Assembly (NCBI GenBank): GCA_958496175.1 | Contig: OY292275.1 | Location: forward strand, 6,944,001 to 7,008,000 | Reading direction: 5' to 3' | DNA: 64,000 bases | Source: Sisyra terminalis | Taxonomy: Eukaryota > Arthropoda > Insecta > Neuroptera > Sisyridae | Shown here: positions 1 to 11,365 of the stretch, piece by piece | Layout: every line of letters begins with the position of its first letter | Numbering within the stretch: position 1 is the first letter of the stretch | The notes under the pieces: generated by a model | Database searches by the model: none | The model's input: only the letters and a program-made list of their open reading frames with translations | Told to the model about the DNA's origin: nothing | Translations under genes and position numbers: made by a program

Positions 1-1194
1 GAAAGCTTAGTGTATACTATAGTAACTTTCAGAGCCGCTAGGATAAAATCAAATTAAAAAAGTTGGCCGTGAAAAGGGAGGGGGAAAAGGAAAATGGACG
101 TTGGGAAATTGATAAGGCTACAGTAAAATTTTGGAACCATAAAATCCATGATACATGGATTCCAAAAATTCATTTATCCAATCTTTAGTTAAGGAAAAAT
201 GTACACTAAAGTACAAGGAAGTCATGTGGCAACTAAATCACATGAAAAAATTGAATAAAACCAAAGATCAAATAGAGGTCAACCTTTAAAATCAAGAAAG
301 CCTAGTGCATGCTATAGTAACTTTCAGAGCCGCCTGTGCAAAATCAAATTGAAAAAGTTGGCCTTGAAAAGGGAGGGGGAAAAGAAAAACGGACGTTGGT
401 AAATTGATTAGGCTACAGTAAAATTTTGGAACCATAAAATCCATGATACATGGATTCCAAAAAATCATTTATCCAATCTTTAGTTAAGGATAAATGTACA
501 CTAAAGTACAAGGAAGTCATGTGGCCACTAAATCACATGAAAAAATTGAATAAAACCAAAGATCTAATAGAGGTCAACCTTTAAAATCAAGAAAGCCTAG
601 TGTATACTATAGTAATTTTCAGAGCCGCCTGTGCAAAATCAAATTAAAAAAGTTGGCCGTGAAAAGGGAAGGGGAAAAGAAAAACGGACGTTGGGAAATT
701 GATTAGGCTACAGTAAAATTTTGGAATCATAGAATCCATGATACATGGATACCAAAAAATCATTAATACAATCTTTTAGCAGGCCATTCACGCCCCGACT
801 TGCAGTCCAACTAGTCGGACTACTAATTGGATCTTCTACTTGTCCCTCTATACGATACGACCAGTTCGACTAGACATCCAACTTCCAACAACACCATTCA
901 CGATCCGACTTTACATCCAACTTGGAAAGTCGGACCACTAGTTGGATTGCTAGTCGGAGCTTTAATGGCCTGCTTTAGTGAAGCAAAAATGTACACTAAA
1001 GTACAAGGAAGTCATGTGGCAACTAAATCACATGAAAAAATCGAATAAATCCAAAGATTATATAGAGGTCAACCTTTAAAATCAAGAAAGCCTAGTACAT
1101 ACTATAGTAACTTTCAGAGCCGCCTGTGCAAAATCAAATTAAAAAAGTTGGCCGTGAAAATGGAGGGGGAAAAGAAAAACGGGCGTTGGGAAAT
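1..1194. repeat. 295-bp tandem satellite, about 3.4 units
   Basis: Units start at 1, 296, 591 and 1086, each with a GAAAGC-type start. They share the same run of landmarks: GAGCCGC, AAGTTGGCC, CCATGATACATGGA, ATGTACACTAAAGTAC and ATAGAGGTCAACC. Units 1 and 2 are 295 bp each. Unit 3 is about 200 bp longer because of an inserted element. Unit 4 stops matching near 1194. The array reaches the left edge and may continue outside the window. No coding is seen in it. Confidence 0.93.
780..972. mobile_element. 193-bp TIR element (MITE) inside satellite unit 3
   Basis: It begins CAGGCCATTCACGCCCCGAC and ends with the inverted form of CAGGCCATTAAAGCTCCGAC. It is filled with short repeats of GTCCGACTAG type. 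The flanks carry CTTTTAG on the left and CTTTAG on the right, while the uninterrupted satellite has one CTTTAG at this place, so this looks like a 6-8 bp target-site duplication. A second copy lies at 2253-2433. The length and CAGG-type end fit a non-autonomous hAT element, but that class is inferred. It encodes nothing. Confidence 0.85.
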
Positions 1195-2252
1195 CAATTT
1201 GGACAAAAAGGGAAAACTCATCATAAAGTTGAAGTCTAAAAATTTTATTAATACCTTTTTCGGTCGAAGGACGGACGACGATGACGTTTCCACTAGTGTC
1301 AACACAAACAAAATAATTTGACCAACTTTTGCATGAAAGCACAAAGCATTGTTTCCCCTTACCATCCTTGTGGGATAAGAGGACCACAGACGGAGATAAA
1401 CTAATGAAACCTTGACAAGTTTTCACCGAAAGTGACGACAAATTTTCACAAAGAAAAATCATTTGAAATGCGAGAATAATGGAAAGAATTTTTGAATTTT
1501 TCCACCCAAAATATAACTAAAAATTATAGGAAAAACTTTTTTGATTGTAATCCATTATCAAACGTAGCAATTTATTTTTATTTCCTCGTTTTATCTCCTA
1601 CACCTCAATTAAGTGTGTTTCACTCTTTTATTTTTCTTTTTGAACAGTTTGAAATTTCACAAGTGGGCGAATTATAAGAATATATATATACCCACGGACT
1701 ATTAGCTGAAAGGAATACTTAATTACCATTGAAAGCGAGCATTGAAATCTCCGAGAAAATTAAAGTCAATATTGGACTTTTCCCCATAATTATTTACCTT
1801 GATCTTGAAACAAAAAGAAAAACTTTCCTCATCAAAATTCTTTTTTTTTTTCTTTCTTTTTTCACCATCCACAAATTTCCACTTCTCGGATCTCTTCCGA
1901 TAATTTCATGTTTCAATTTTCGTTGGGCCGTTTCCAGTCCACAATGACATCCGGTATTTTCGGAATTTGTTGTTGATGGAAAAAAAAATATCAGATTACA
2001 TGCACAAGGTGTTAATATTTGGTTCACATGCTGAGAATATTTGACTGAATAAAAAAAAGGGCCTCAATTAAAACGGGACAATTTTTAGAATATGTAAGGG
2101 CTTATTTTGCAGGGTAGCAATTAAAATTTTAGTGTTTTACCATATTTTTTTCTGGGGGAAAAAAATAAATATACCGAGAATTAAAGACTTTTACTTCCTT
2201 TCGGCAAACGAATAATAATTCCAAATAAACTTTTGTCCTCTCCAATATTAAC
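1195..2252. other. AT-rich unique DNA, no gene seen
   Basis: It has homopolymer runs and short open frames of low-complexity composition on both strands, with no recognisable domain or splice structure. I see no repeat shared with the rest of the window. Confidence 0.6.
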
Positions 2253-2433
2253 TAGATCATTCACGCTCCGACTAGCAGTCCAACTAGTCGGACTACTAGT
2301 AGGATCTTGTAGTTGTTCCTCTAAATGATCCGACTAGTCTGACTAGATATCCAAATTCCAACAACACCATTCAGGGTCCGACTTTAGATCTAACTTCGAA
2401 AGTCGGACTGCAAGTCGGAGCGTGAATGGTCTG
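2253..2433. mobile_element. Second copy of the 193-bp TIR element
   Basis: It matches 780-972 through CATTCACGCTCCGACTAGCA, the GTCCAACTAGTCGGACTACTAG block, the central CCAAATTCCAACAACACCATTCA block and the terminal GGAGCGTGAATGGTCTG. The outermost left bases are altered (AGAT where the other copy has CAGG), so this copy is a little more decayed. No coding. Confidence 0.85.
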
Positions 2434-2637
2434 CTTTACGAAGTTATAAAGGAAAAAAAGAAAAAAAAGATCTGCTTACGTATTTTTTTCGGTACGAAGA
2501 AAGTTTTTGGCAACGTATAGCATAATGGGCTCTTCAACAAACTAAAATATATACGAATTATGATCGGAATATTTCTTATAACATAAGAGATAGATGCTCA
2601 ATGGGTTTCATCGCATTTTAAAATAAATATTTGTAAA
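2434..2637. other. Short unique spacer
   Basis: Purine-rich start followed by AT-rich sequence. Nothing recognised. Confidence 0.5.
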
Positions 2638-3045
2638 GGATGTTATAGAGGTATGTCAAAATGCTACCAGATAACTAAAAATTTAGGAGACTTTTCCTTA
2701 TTCAATGCTTAAGCACCTGTGAAAATTTTAAAGCGATTTACTAAGTCGTTTAAAAGGTATTGTAATTTAAAAGTAGTAAGATTTTACACGTAATCTTACG
2801 GAGATTCGGTGATGAGACCAAACTTGTCTTAAAAACATGCTATTTAGTGTTTAATTTATGATTTAATCATATTAAAAAGTTCTACACTCATAACTTATGA
2901 GTTAAGTTGAAATTAAAGCATATTCAGTCCCAAAAGTTAGTTAAAAGTTTTCTATATTTTTGGTTTTTTCTTATTTTGCTTAAATTTTTGGTGAAATTTC
3001 CGACTTTTATGTACTTCTGCCTCCGATTGAATCTCCATAACATTC
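2638..3045. mobile_element. TTAA-flanked TIR element, family A copy 1
   Basis: It begins GGATGTTATAGAGGTATGTC and ends as the inverse of GAATGTTATGGAGATTCAAT, so the ends form imperfect inverted repeats. The right flank is TTAA and the left is TAAA. The interior matches 43279-43783 at length (for example CTAAGTCGTTTAAAAG and CATATTCAGTCCCAAAAGT), and its first half matches 41676-41850. It has no coding. TTAA duplications are typical of piggyBac-type transposons, but the class is inferred because no transposase is present. Confidence 0.75.
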
Positions 3046-3621
3046 TTAAAAGTATCTATAAATAAGTTTCTAGTTACTTTCTTTTTAAAAAAAGGACCTA
3101 ACATATAGTATGTTAGATACATAAAGGTAACTAAGTTACTTTAAAATAAATGAGATACATTTTTCTGACAACTCTTCTATTAGTAATAGTTTTCTCAGGA
3201 GCGATAATGTTTTTGTTTTACTTCGAATTTAAATTGAAAATTCATTTTATATTCGATTAAAATTAAGTATTTAACGGTTCTTTGATTATTAAATTTGAAA
3301 TTTCGATTGTTGATCAGATCACGTGTTATCACAATTCAACTTTTTCACCTCGTTAGAGGTGGAATTTTCAAAAATCCTTTCTTATCGGATGCCCTCTAAA
3401 TTTCTTGTCTCATTGAATACGGATTCCTTTGTCGCTTTGATTGATTTAAATATTACAGGTTCAAATTTTCTTTTGAAGCGTTTTTAGTTTCTCTCTTACA
3501 GCACTTTTTGGTTGATATTCTAATACAAAATACATCATAATGCATTACATTATACGGCATTCTTTGTACATTTTTTATGAATTTGTAAAATTTAATCAAA
3601 TTTCCTTGCTAAAGGTGTTAT
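3046..3621. other. AT-rich unique DNA, no gene seen
   Basis: No open frame of interest. Bases 3346-3410 resemble 21294-21350 (AATTTTCAAAAA-C-CTTTCTTATCGG), which suggests remains of another dispersed repeat. Confidence 0.5.
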
Positions 3622-4803
3622 GAAAATTAAATTCCCTACAAAAAACGTCTCTTTGAAAATTTTTGCCAGACACGGCGTTTCCGAATAATCAAGCTTTAAA
3701 CATTGATATAGTTTTTAGATTTATCTTCTTAATTTTGGAATTTTGTAACTAATGAACAAATAAATATATAGAAATGAACCATATAGATTCTTGAAGGGAA
3801 TTTAATGCTCTACAAAAAAGGTCTCTTAACGTTTTTACATAAAATCACTTTTTCAAACGTTATTCACAATTAAAGTTGAAGGAAAAATTAAATTACTCCA
3901 AGAATCTATATTGTTAATTTCTCTATATTTATTTGTTCGTTAGTTACAAAATTCCAAAATAAAGAAGATAAATCAAAAAATTATATCAATGTTTAAAGCT
4001 TGATTATTCGGAAATGGCGGGACTAGCAAAAATTTTCATAGAGACGTTTTTTGTAGGAAATTTAATTTTCTATAAATATATGTACAGATGAATTTTTTTA
4101 CCTAGATAGTTTGACAGCATTGATGCAAAAATGAAAGCACAAATAAAAAATCAAATTAAAGATGATAGAACTCTTAATATTAATATTACGGGCTCAAACC
4201 TTCCCAATATTTTTTGGTTTTTGTCACCTTGACAATATTTTCGATATATTCTTGAAGGGATTTTAATGCTCTACAAAAAAGGTCTCTTAACGTTTGTACA
4301 TAAAATCACTTTTTCAAAATTGGTTCAACAACGAAAAAAACAATAATTTAATTTTTGTGATTTTATGTAAAAACGTTAAGAGATTTTTTTTTGTAGAGCA
4401 TTAAATTCTCTTCAAGAATCTATATTCTTCATTTCTGTATATTTATTTACTCGTTAATTACAAAATTCCAAAATAAAGAAGATAAATCTAAAAATTATAT
4501 CAATGTTTAAAGCTTGATTATTCGGAAACGGCGTGTCTGGCTAAAATTTTCAGCGAGACGTTTTTTGTAGGGAATTTAATTTTCTATAAATATATGTACA
4601 GATGAATATTTTTCCCTTGATAGTTTGACAGCATTAATGCAAAAATGAAAGCACAAATAAAAAATCGAAATTAAAGATGATAGATCTCTTAATATTAATA
4701 TTAAAGGCTCAAACCTTCGCAATATTTTTTTGTCACCTTGAACAATATATTCGATATACTTTTCCAAAAAAAAAAAATAGTGGATTTTTTTTGGCCCAGT
4801 CTA
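3622..4803. mobile_element. Rearranged foldback element, relative of 42041-42999
   Basis: It contains alternating direct and inverted copies of one arm. Landmarks include CGAATAATCAAGCTTTAAACA, AATTCCAAAATAAAGAAGAT, TTTAATGCTCTACAAAAAA and ATATATGTACAGATGAAT. The order is forward at 3622, inverted at about 3890, forward at about 4250 and inverted at about 4360. The right end, ...TTTGGCCCAGTCTA at 4790-4803, equals the terminus of 42041-42999. The matching left terminus is absent. The element therefore looks like a foldback whose arms were duplicated and whose left end was lost. No coding. Confidence 0.8.
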
Positions 4804-4890
4804 ATCTACATATCTTTTTCAAACCCAAGAAAAATTTGTCAAAATTACTCAAAAAACGTATTTTGAGACTTTTTATACGTAATATATATC

Positions 4891-5042
4891 CAAGGTTTAT
4901 AAAATACACAGGTGGCCTAATGCGCTACGTGACGTATCCAGAAGAAATTCGTACATATCTTCAGACTGAATCAATATCAAAATTCTTTGTATGACGTCAT
5001 TTTTTTTTTTAATGGAGCAACCTGTGTAATTTACAAACCTTG
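4891..5042. mobile_element. ~152-bp TIR element, first half of a tandem dimer
   Basis: It starts CAAGGTTTATAAAATACACA and ends with the inverse of CAAGGTTTGTAAATTACACA. The interior includes GTGACGTATCCAGAAGAAAT, a TTCAGACTGA block and a poly-T run. Further copies lie at 5051-5204 and 60040-60194. The left flank is ATATATATC (4882-4890), and the same 9 bp recur after the second unit at 5205-5213. Confidence 0.9.
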
Positions 5043-5050
5043 CCCTTACC

Positions 5051-5204
5051 CAAGGTTTATAAAGAACACAGGTGGCCTCATGCGCCACGTGACGTATCCA
5101 GAAGAAATTCGTACATATCTTCAGACTGATTCAAATTTGGAAATTCTTCGTATGATGTAATTTTTTTTTTCTAATGGAGCAACCTGTGTAATTTACAAAC
5201 CTTG
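5051..5204. mobile_element. ~154-bp TIR element, second half of a tandem dimer
   Basis: Same family and orientation as 4891-5042, with the same CAAGGTTTATAAAG start and ACAAACCTTG end. It is separated from the first unit by 8 bp (CCCTTACC). The flanking ATATATATC pair brackets both units together, not each one. Confidence 0.9.
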
Positions 5205-7799
5205 ATATATATCCACATCTTCAACACTGATTCACAGTTGGCATAGTTAGGAAACGATATGGAGGATTTTTTTTTTAATTTTTTATTTCAAATGGTACAA
5301 GTCTTGATTTTTTGAAAATTTCAAAGCATAATGTTCCCCGAACGTTGGGGAATTGTGCGAAAGAGTTGGGGGAAAAATGTTTTCCTTTGTATCATAAAAC
5401 GTGACGTTTTTATGTAAACGTTGTTAAGCACCGTTCCCGTTTCCCGAGATGGCTTGGTTTCGTTTCTGTTCCATTCCGTGCATCATTTATGGTGGGCCGT
5501 GGGTATTTGTGCCTGCCGATGCTCTTTTATGACGGCACCGAATTGGTGCAATTGAAAGGGCGCGCACGTGGAGCACATGCAAACAGAGGGTGGAGGTAAC
5601 GGGACGCGTCGGGACGCACGGCACCCCCGCGTGTTCGACTTCATCGTTTCGCTGATGCCGCGTGCCACGTTTCCACGTATTAGGAAATCGCCGGTGCGAG
5701 TCAGCAAAAGCTCGGGAACCTCAACATGAGAACAGAACATGGACGGGACGTATATATATATATATATACCACACTCCATTTGGATTTGGTACGAGGGGAT
5801 GAATACCACTAGATATACGTGCACCTAACCAAACCACCCCCGTTCGACTTTACGTGTTCCGATTTGTAATGACTGCCCCTTTTTTATGTTTATTTTTATT
5901 TTCGATTCGAATAAATTATTTTTTATTTGTTGCGGAATTAAATTGAACTTAATGTGATTGGAAAGCATGAAATTGAACACGTTTATTCAAATCATTTCCA
6001 ACGCGCGGTCCTCCTAGAATTTCAATGCAACACTTAATTCCCGACAACCTCCACAAATTCCCGGCCAAGGTTTACGCAAGAAAAAACTCTAATTACACTG
6101 AATTTCCATTTTACATTTTTAAGGAACCAATTAAAAATCTAATTACATACACAAAATAGTCGCGCCATTTACTCGGACGAATTGCTGAATTTTGCAAGTC
6201 ACCCAACAGCAGTCGAATGGTGGCCGATAGTAGTTCCAATGTGAACTTATAATCTACTTTACATTTGCCAAGCGTTTGCACATTTCGTTATTCATTGCGT
6301 CAAACGGAACGCCGTTACTTGGACCGTTTTTTATTTTCTGTTTTGATTTTCAAACAATTCGAACGCAGAATTTGAAAATAAGGAAGCAAATCGTGGTAGA
6401 CTTAACAAAAGGTCATTTTTTTCCGATGCATAATGAATTGCCAATTGTTCTGGTGCGGAGGAATGGCAAAATTCAAAAAAAAAAATATCTATGTTAGGCA
6501 TGTTGTACATAACAAGTGGGTCTAGAATCTAGATGTTATGTAAAGTAAAGTGAGATAATCCAAATTGTTTAAATTTTCAATTAGCATTGAATTTTGAAAA
6601 GAATTCATCCAATTCTATCTAGACCACTTGTCTACGTTTTAAAAAAATATTTTTTTGATCAAAACTTTTAAAAAACTACTTTTACAACTTATTGTATTAG
6701 TAGTTTTAAGATGACAACAAAAATCATAGAATAATCCACTATACTGTTCAACATACTTTAACGGTTTTGTATTTTTTCGGGATTGTACTGTATTAAAAAT
6801 TCATTACTTTTAAATACTTTTAGATCCATAAATCATCTACTTTCTATTTTTTTGAAATAATCATTTTTTTAGATCAAAACCAACGCTTTAATGATTTAGA
6901 GACAGCTAGTGAATGATTTTTTACGGATAGAACTTTGTGTTTAGGGACTGCATTGTTGCTTTGATTGGCCACAATATCAAAGATAGCAATTTTCTTTCTT
7001 TCTTGAGCGGTTTTAGTTATTCTTTTGTAGCAATTATTGATAAATATTCCAATGCAAAGGATATCATATTGCTTATCTAATCTTGTGTTAGGGCAAAAAT
7101 GGAACAAAGGATTGATTTTTTTTTCTGAAGTCCCTTTAATATTAAAGGAATAAAATCTTTTGGTAAACCAAAATATACTTAAGAAGGTAACAAAAAAAAA
7201 TTTTTTTTCTAAATTTTGTTTGCAAGACATTTCCACGAGAGGGCTCCAAAGTAGAGTCCTGAAATTTTAGGTGCTTTACGGTTTAAGCCGTTCAGCCTCT
7301 CTAAAGCTATGAAATCATAAAAAAATCATCCTATTAGACTACCGGTATAACCTGTAGATATATTTAAAATTCTAGAAATAATTTAATCCAAAAAAAAAAT
7401 TAAAGTTGGTGTTTTTTCTGCCATTATCAAATCTTGGTGATATATCCCCAAGAAAACCATATTTTTCAATGGAATCCATCAAAATTTGAATTGATACCTT
7501 GATTCCTTTTTTCTCCAGAGCTGGAACTGATTTAAATTGGCATTTTGAAAAGATTTTTTTTTTTCAATTTTACAATTTCGTTAGCAGGAGGATTTGAACT
7601 TGAAATTTGAAGGGAATACTTTTAAGATGAATATTTGTCTAAAAATCCAAACATTGGAAAATCCATAATGGTCCAGTCAATTTAGATATTCCTCCTTACA
7701 TAAATTCCCAACAAGCTGAAAATTTTCGTGAACTTTTAAGACACCATTATAAAGAAAAAGGGAAAAGTCCTTAAAATATTGATTCTATCTGTACAAAAG
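5205..7799. other. Unique DNA, no gene recognised
   Basis: Bases 5440-5830 are richer in G+C and CpG than their surroundings and contain several CACGTG/ACACGT-like words. A frame of 113 codons on the minus strand across 5483-5824 has no recognisable domain and no flanking splice sites that I trust. The rest is AT-rich. I see no transposase or conserved protein motif. Confidence 0.5.
5750..5768. repeat. (TA)n microsatellite
   Basis: An alternating TA run of about nine repeats follows GGGACG. A similar TA run lies at about 54522-54541. Confidence 0.9.
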
Positions 7800-8470
7800 G
7801 GAACCGGATTTTTCAGGGAACCGAATAGTTTTGTGATAAAAATAGTTTAGACAAAAATTGTAGATCATGCAATTATCTACAAAAATTTTCCTTAAAATTT
7901 TCTTCATAAAATTCACCATTTCTGAGAAAAAGAGATTCAAAAATTTACTTTAGTTGTATTCTCCATGTCTACGATGTCTATGTATATTTTTATCGTGTAT
8001 AAGTGTATAATCTTCAAGAGTGGCTTGGTAATCAACTGGACCCAGAAGAAGATGACTGGTCTCTTGGCAAGTGGTGCAAATTGGTAAACAAGATAACCCT
8101 AATTTTCTGCAACCATATTTCGAATTTCACCCTTTTTTGCAGTTGCAAAAAATAGTATTAAGGTGGTTTTCTTTGGAAGAAGAGTGTCAATTGGTTCCCA
8201 TAGATTATAAATTTGATTCCAACCCCATTCTTCAGGGTCCAGTTGATAACCAAGGCACAATTGAATCTAGTAATATATGCAACGTATCGTAGGTATGCTT
8301 ATAAGGGAGAATACAACTAAAGTAAATTTTGGAATCGCTTTTTCCTTGAAATGGTTAATATTATGAAAAAAGTGTAGAAACAATTTTAGTAGATAATTGT
8401 ATGATCTACAATTTTTGTCTAAAATATTTTTGTCATAAAACTAACCATTTCGCTGAAAAATCAAAAAAAC
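7800..8470. mobile_element. Foldback element with coding-like inner arms
   Basis: The outer arm at about 7826-7966 (AGTTTAGACAAAAATTGTAGATCATG onward to ACTTTAGTTGTATTCTCC) is repeated in inverted form at about 8306-8440. Farther in, TTGGTAATCAACTGGACCC at 8026-8044 pairs with GGGTCCAGTTGATAACCAAG at 8236-8255. Read toward the centre, both inner arms can encode a similar short peptide starting LG(N/Y)QLDPEE. The element may therefore have captured a piece of a gene, or may descend from an element with coding. No target-site duplication was identified. Confidence 0.75.
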
Positions 8471-9071
8471 CCAATTTTTTTTTTGAGTCCTAAAGAATAT
8501 GTACAACAAAAAAGTATGGTTAAAACTTGCGCTATTACTGCCTCTTTTATTACCAAATTTTGATGAAAAATAGTTCAAAATAATCTTGAGACTTTCGGCT
8601 TTAACGAAATAAAATTATTTTCCTTTAAAAAGTACTTTATACTTCAAAAAAAAATGGACTAAAAAGTACTTTGTAAATATCAAAAACGAGGCCTCCTTAA
8701 AGTCTCCAGATAATTTAGAAGCAATGTTTTCCAAAATTCACCAATATAATGACATAATTTTCCAGCATAACCCAAAGTTTTTGCTCTTTTCTTTCCGGAA
8801 AAATTCACTAAAATAAAATTTGTTATGGGAAAAAGTGTTATTTTATTAAAGCCAAAAGTCTCAAATCATATAAAATTAAATTTCATTGAGCTTTTTCCTA
8901 TAAAAATAACGCTGTAATCCTATGTAGCGACTACACATGTTTTAACTATAGAAATCAAAAGCTCAACTTTGAACAGCATTGTATCTTTTTCCATGTTATC
9001 CAATTTTTATAGATTTCCGGTCTTTCCAGACCAAAATTCGACCTTTTCCTCTTGCCTTTATGTATTAAAAA
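8471..9071. other. AT-rich unique DNA, no gene seen
   Basis: No domain-bearing frame and no clear repeat beyond short AT words. Confidence 0.5.
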
Positions 9072-9147
9072 AAAAATAAGAAGACAATTCAAGTTGTTTA
9101 AGGTCGGTTTTTTTATTTAATATTTTTCAATCTTTAAATTATCTACG

Positions 9148-9176
9148 TTTCGTTACGTATCGTAACTTCATCAGGC
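9148..9176 (-). ncRNA. Hammerhead-like ribozyme core, left arm
   Basis: On the minus strand the sequence reads CTGATGA, one A, then a GTTAC-GATAC-GTAAC stem-loop, then GAAAC. CUGANGA, stem II and GAAA are the conserved catalytic elements of hammerhead ribozymes. The extra A before stem II is unusual. I could not find a matching stem I partner on the same strand nearby, so self-cleavage is uncertain. Confidence 0.35.
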
Positions 9177-9261
9177 TTCTTGAATCACAAAAAAAAAAAT
9201 ATTTTTTATTTGTTTATTGAATTTAAATTGAAAATATTATATTTTTTTGTGATTCAAGAAG

Positions 9262-9290
9262 CCTGATGAAGTTACTATACGTAACGAAAC
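9262..9290 (+). ncRNA. Hammerhead-like ribozyme core, right arm
   Basis: CTGATGA, one A, GTTAC-TATAC-GTAAC and GAAAC. The 5-bp stem is identical to the left arm and only the loop differs. The same caveats on stem I and the extra A apply. Confidence 0.35.
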
Positions 9291-9356
9291 GTAGCTAATT
9301 TGAATATTAAATAAAAAAACCGATCTTAAACAACCTGAATTGTCTTCTTATTTAAA

Positions 9357-11365
9357 AAAAGCTGAGATTTGAATTTTATCATCTATTAAAAAAAAATCCA
9401 CTACGACTGATAAGATCAAACAATTTTGGGATTTATCGTCGATATGAGTATTCCATTGAACTATTATTATTAAATATACGAATTTTTCACATAATATGCT
9501 TCTTTATGATGACACTTATATTTCTTACAATCTTAATACTAATTAAATAACGAGGAAATTATAATTTTCCAAATTTTTTGGTCAGACTTCTAAGACTACT
9601 AAGGATACTAGATATCTTCTTTGTCTTTTATACAATGTAAAACCCTTAAAAAATCGTAAAAAATTGATTTAAAAAACCCAAAAAAAATAAAATCGTCCCA
9701 TAAAAATACGACGCAATCCGTTGAAATTTACATTTTAATTACAATGTGCCATTTTCCGACCTCAAATCACCATTAGTGGATTGCAACGACGACCGACGCC
9801 TTCGCCAAACATAAAATCAGTGGCTCACAACCAATTCGAAAGATATAGCAATAAAAGCTCACGTGTGCCGTAATAAGAGCTTTATTTTGTGATGTATCGC
9901 TCTAACACTGCTTACATACGTTCATGGTCCCCTTTTATACGACGAGCACTCGAATAGTGGCAAACCGAGGAGGACGGGGGGGGGGGTTGTTGTCGCTGAT
10001 AGTGCTAGTAGGGGATGATGCGGGGGTGCAACTCGACAGTAAAACATTTTTATGGCCTCTCGTCTCCAAGAGAGTTGCTCGTATAAGACTGAAAACCCAT
10101 AAGACATAAGATAATAAGACCCCAACGACACACGAAATGTATTTAAAATAAGCCTATTTGTTCCATTAAATTCCGCCACCCTTCCCAACCCAACCCTTAG
10201 CGCAAAAAAAGCGTCGCACAATCGAAAAACTTGTTATATTCAATAAATTTTTTAGTCAAACATGAAAAAAAATCAGGGTAATTCGTTTAAATTTGAATTT
10301 TTTTCAAGGAAAATTCTTTTTGATTCAATTTCCTTTGATTTCCGGTTTGTTGTACGGTTTAAGTTACGCTTGCGAATTTCCTGTATTAAATAGATGGGTA
10401 AGTTCTGGAGACGATTAATGTTTTGGGTTCGATGAGTGGCGAGGTAAGGGGCATATGATGGATTGATTGTGCTTTTAAAAATAAATTTGGGCACATCGTT
10501 GAAAAATGCCGTTTTTCTGTGTCGTTTATTTCGGGTTAATGACCGTTTTTCGGCGGAAAAGTCCGGGATGAACGTCATTACGAGTCTAAAGGTTAAACTA
10601 GGTCACAATTTACCTTTGTCAAACGTCAGACGAACGCACGATTTTCCCCCACACCCCCATCACAAATGGACTGTCTAATGGGTCATGTGGGAAAAGCACA
10701 GCTTCCAGTTTCGATTTATTTTTTTTGTGGGCTTTAAAAACGAGACGATCGGTCTGAAAAATTGCTCATTTGCCGGCCTTTTGTGATTTATTCAATGCTT
10801 GAATGCGTCCCATTTCCATTTACTTGATACGGTCAAAAAGACATTATGTATTATTTCTTGTTACGAGTGCAGAAAAGAAACCCCAACTCGAAAAATTATT
10901 CATCGTCGTTGAGCTACAACTATACGTACGTCCCACTCTCCCGCTATCGCTCAATTTCTTCAAGCCGAAAACCAGTTTTGTTGAAAACTCGAATACAACA
11001 ACAAAGCCCTAAAGGCCTATTGACTTAAACGCTAGCGTTCTCCTTTCCACGTGTTTCATTACCAATCTTTCGGCTCGCATCCGAAGAAATCCAGGTAAAA
11101 TTTTCAATTCTTTCACAACAAAGACTCCTCGACGGGGCTCGACCATATAATATTGCGCTCGATATATTTGAACATAATATATTTCCAAAACGATCGAATA
11201 ATGGCTCAAATAACCGGCGTTCAAAATTGGCCCAAAACACACAAAACAACGCCCGCTTTCGAGGAACATCTGGTCGCAATCAATGAAAAGAATATGCAGC
11301 ATGATTGATGATCGAGGGAAAGTACGGTTCCGTCTGATATGATCCTAAATTTAGCCATGAAAAAA
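9357..11365. other. Unique DNA, no gene recognised
   Basis: It is AT-rich up to about 9780. From about 9780 to 11330 it has more mixed composition and more CpG, typical of single-copy insect intergenic or intronic DNA. A run of 11 G lies at 9976-9986. Several frames of 60-100 codons occur on both strands, but none shows a domain. Confidence 0.5.

Larger units (their letters stand above)
9072..9356. mobile_element. Foldback element with two hammerhead-like cores
   Basis: This is an almost symmetric palindrome of about 285 bp. The left arm runs AATAAGAAGACAATTCAAG..., and the right arm ends ...CTGAATTGTCTTCTTATT. Each arm holds a CTGATGA...GAAAC core: minus strand at about 9148-9176, plus strand at 9262-9290. 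The centre is AT-rich around 9181-9250. Relatives are 48197-48655, 49290-50043, 52275-52432 and, more distantly, 55141-55400. It encodes no protein. Confidence 0.88.

Noticed and set aside
827..1048. 73-codon plus-strand frame
   Set aside because: It runs across the TIR element inserted in the satellite and into satellite sequence, so it is an accidental frame.
5483..5824. 113-codon minus-strand frame in a GC-richer block
   Set aside because: It ends in IYIYIYV from a TA microsatellite, has no domain and no convincing splice sites.
9976..9986. Runs of G (also 21280-21293 and 45333-45343) as quadruplex or regulatory signals
   Set aside because: They are single homopolymer runs without the four-tract layout, and are best seen as simple repeats or possible assembly-sensitive spots.
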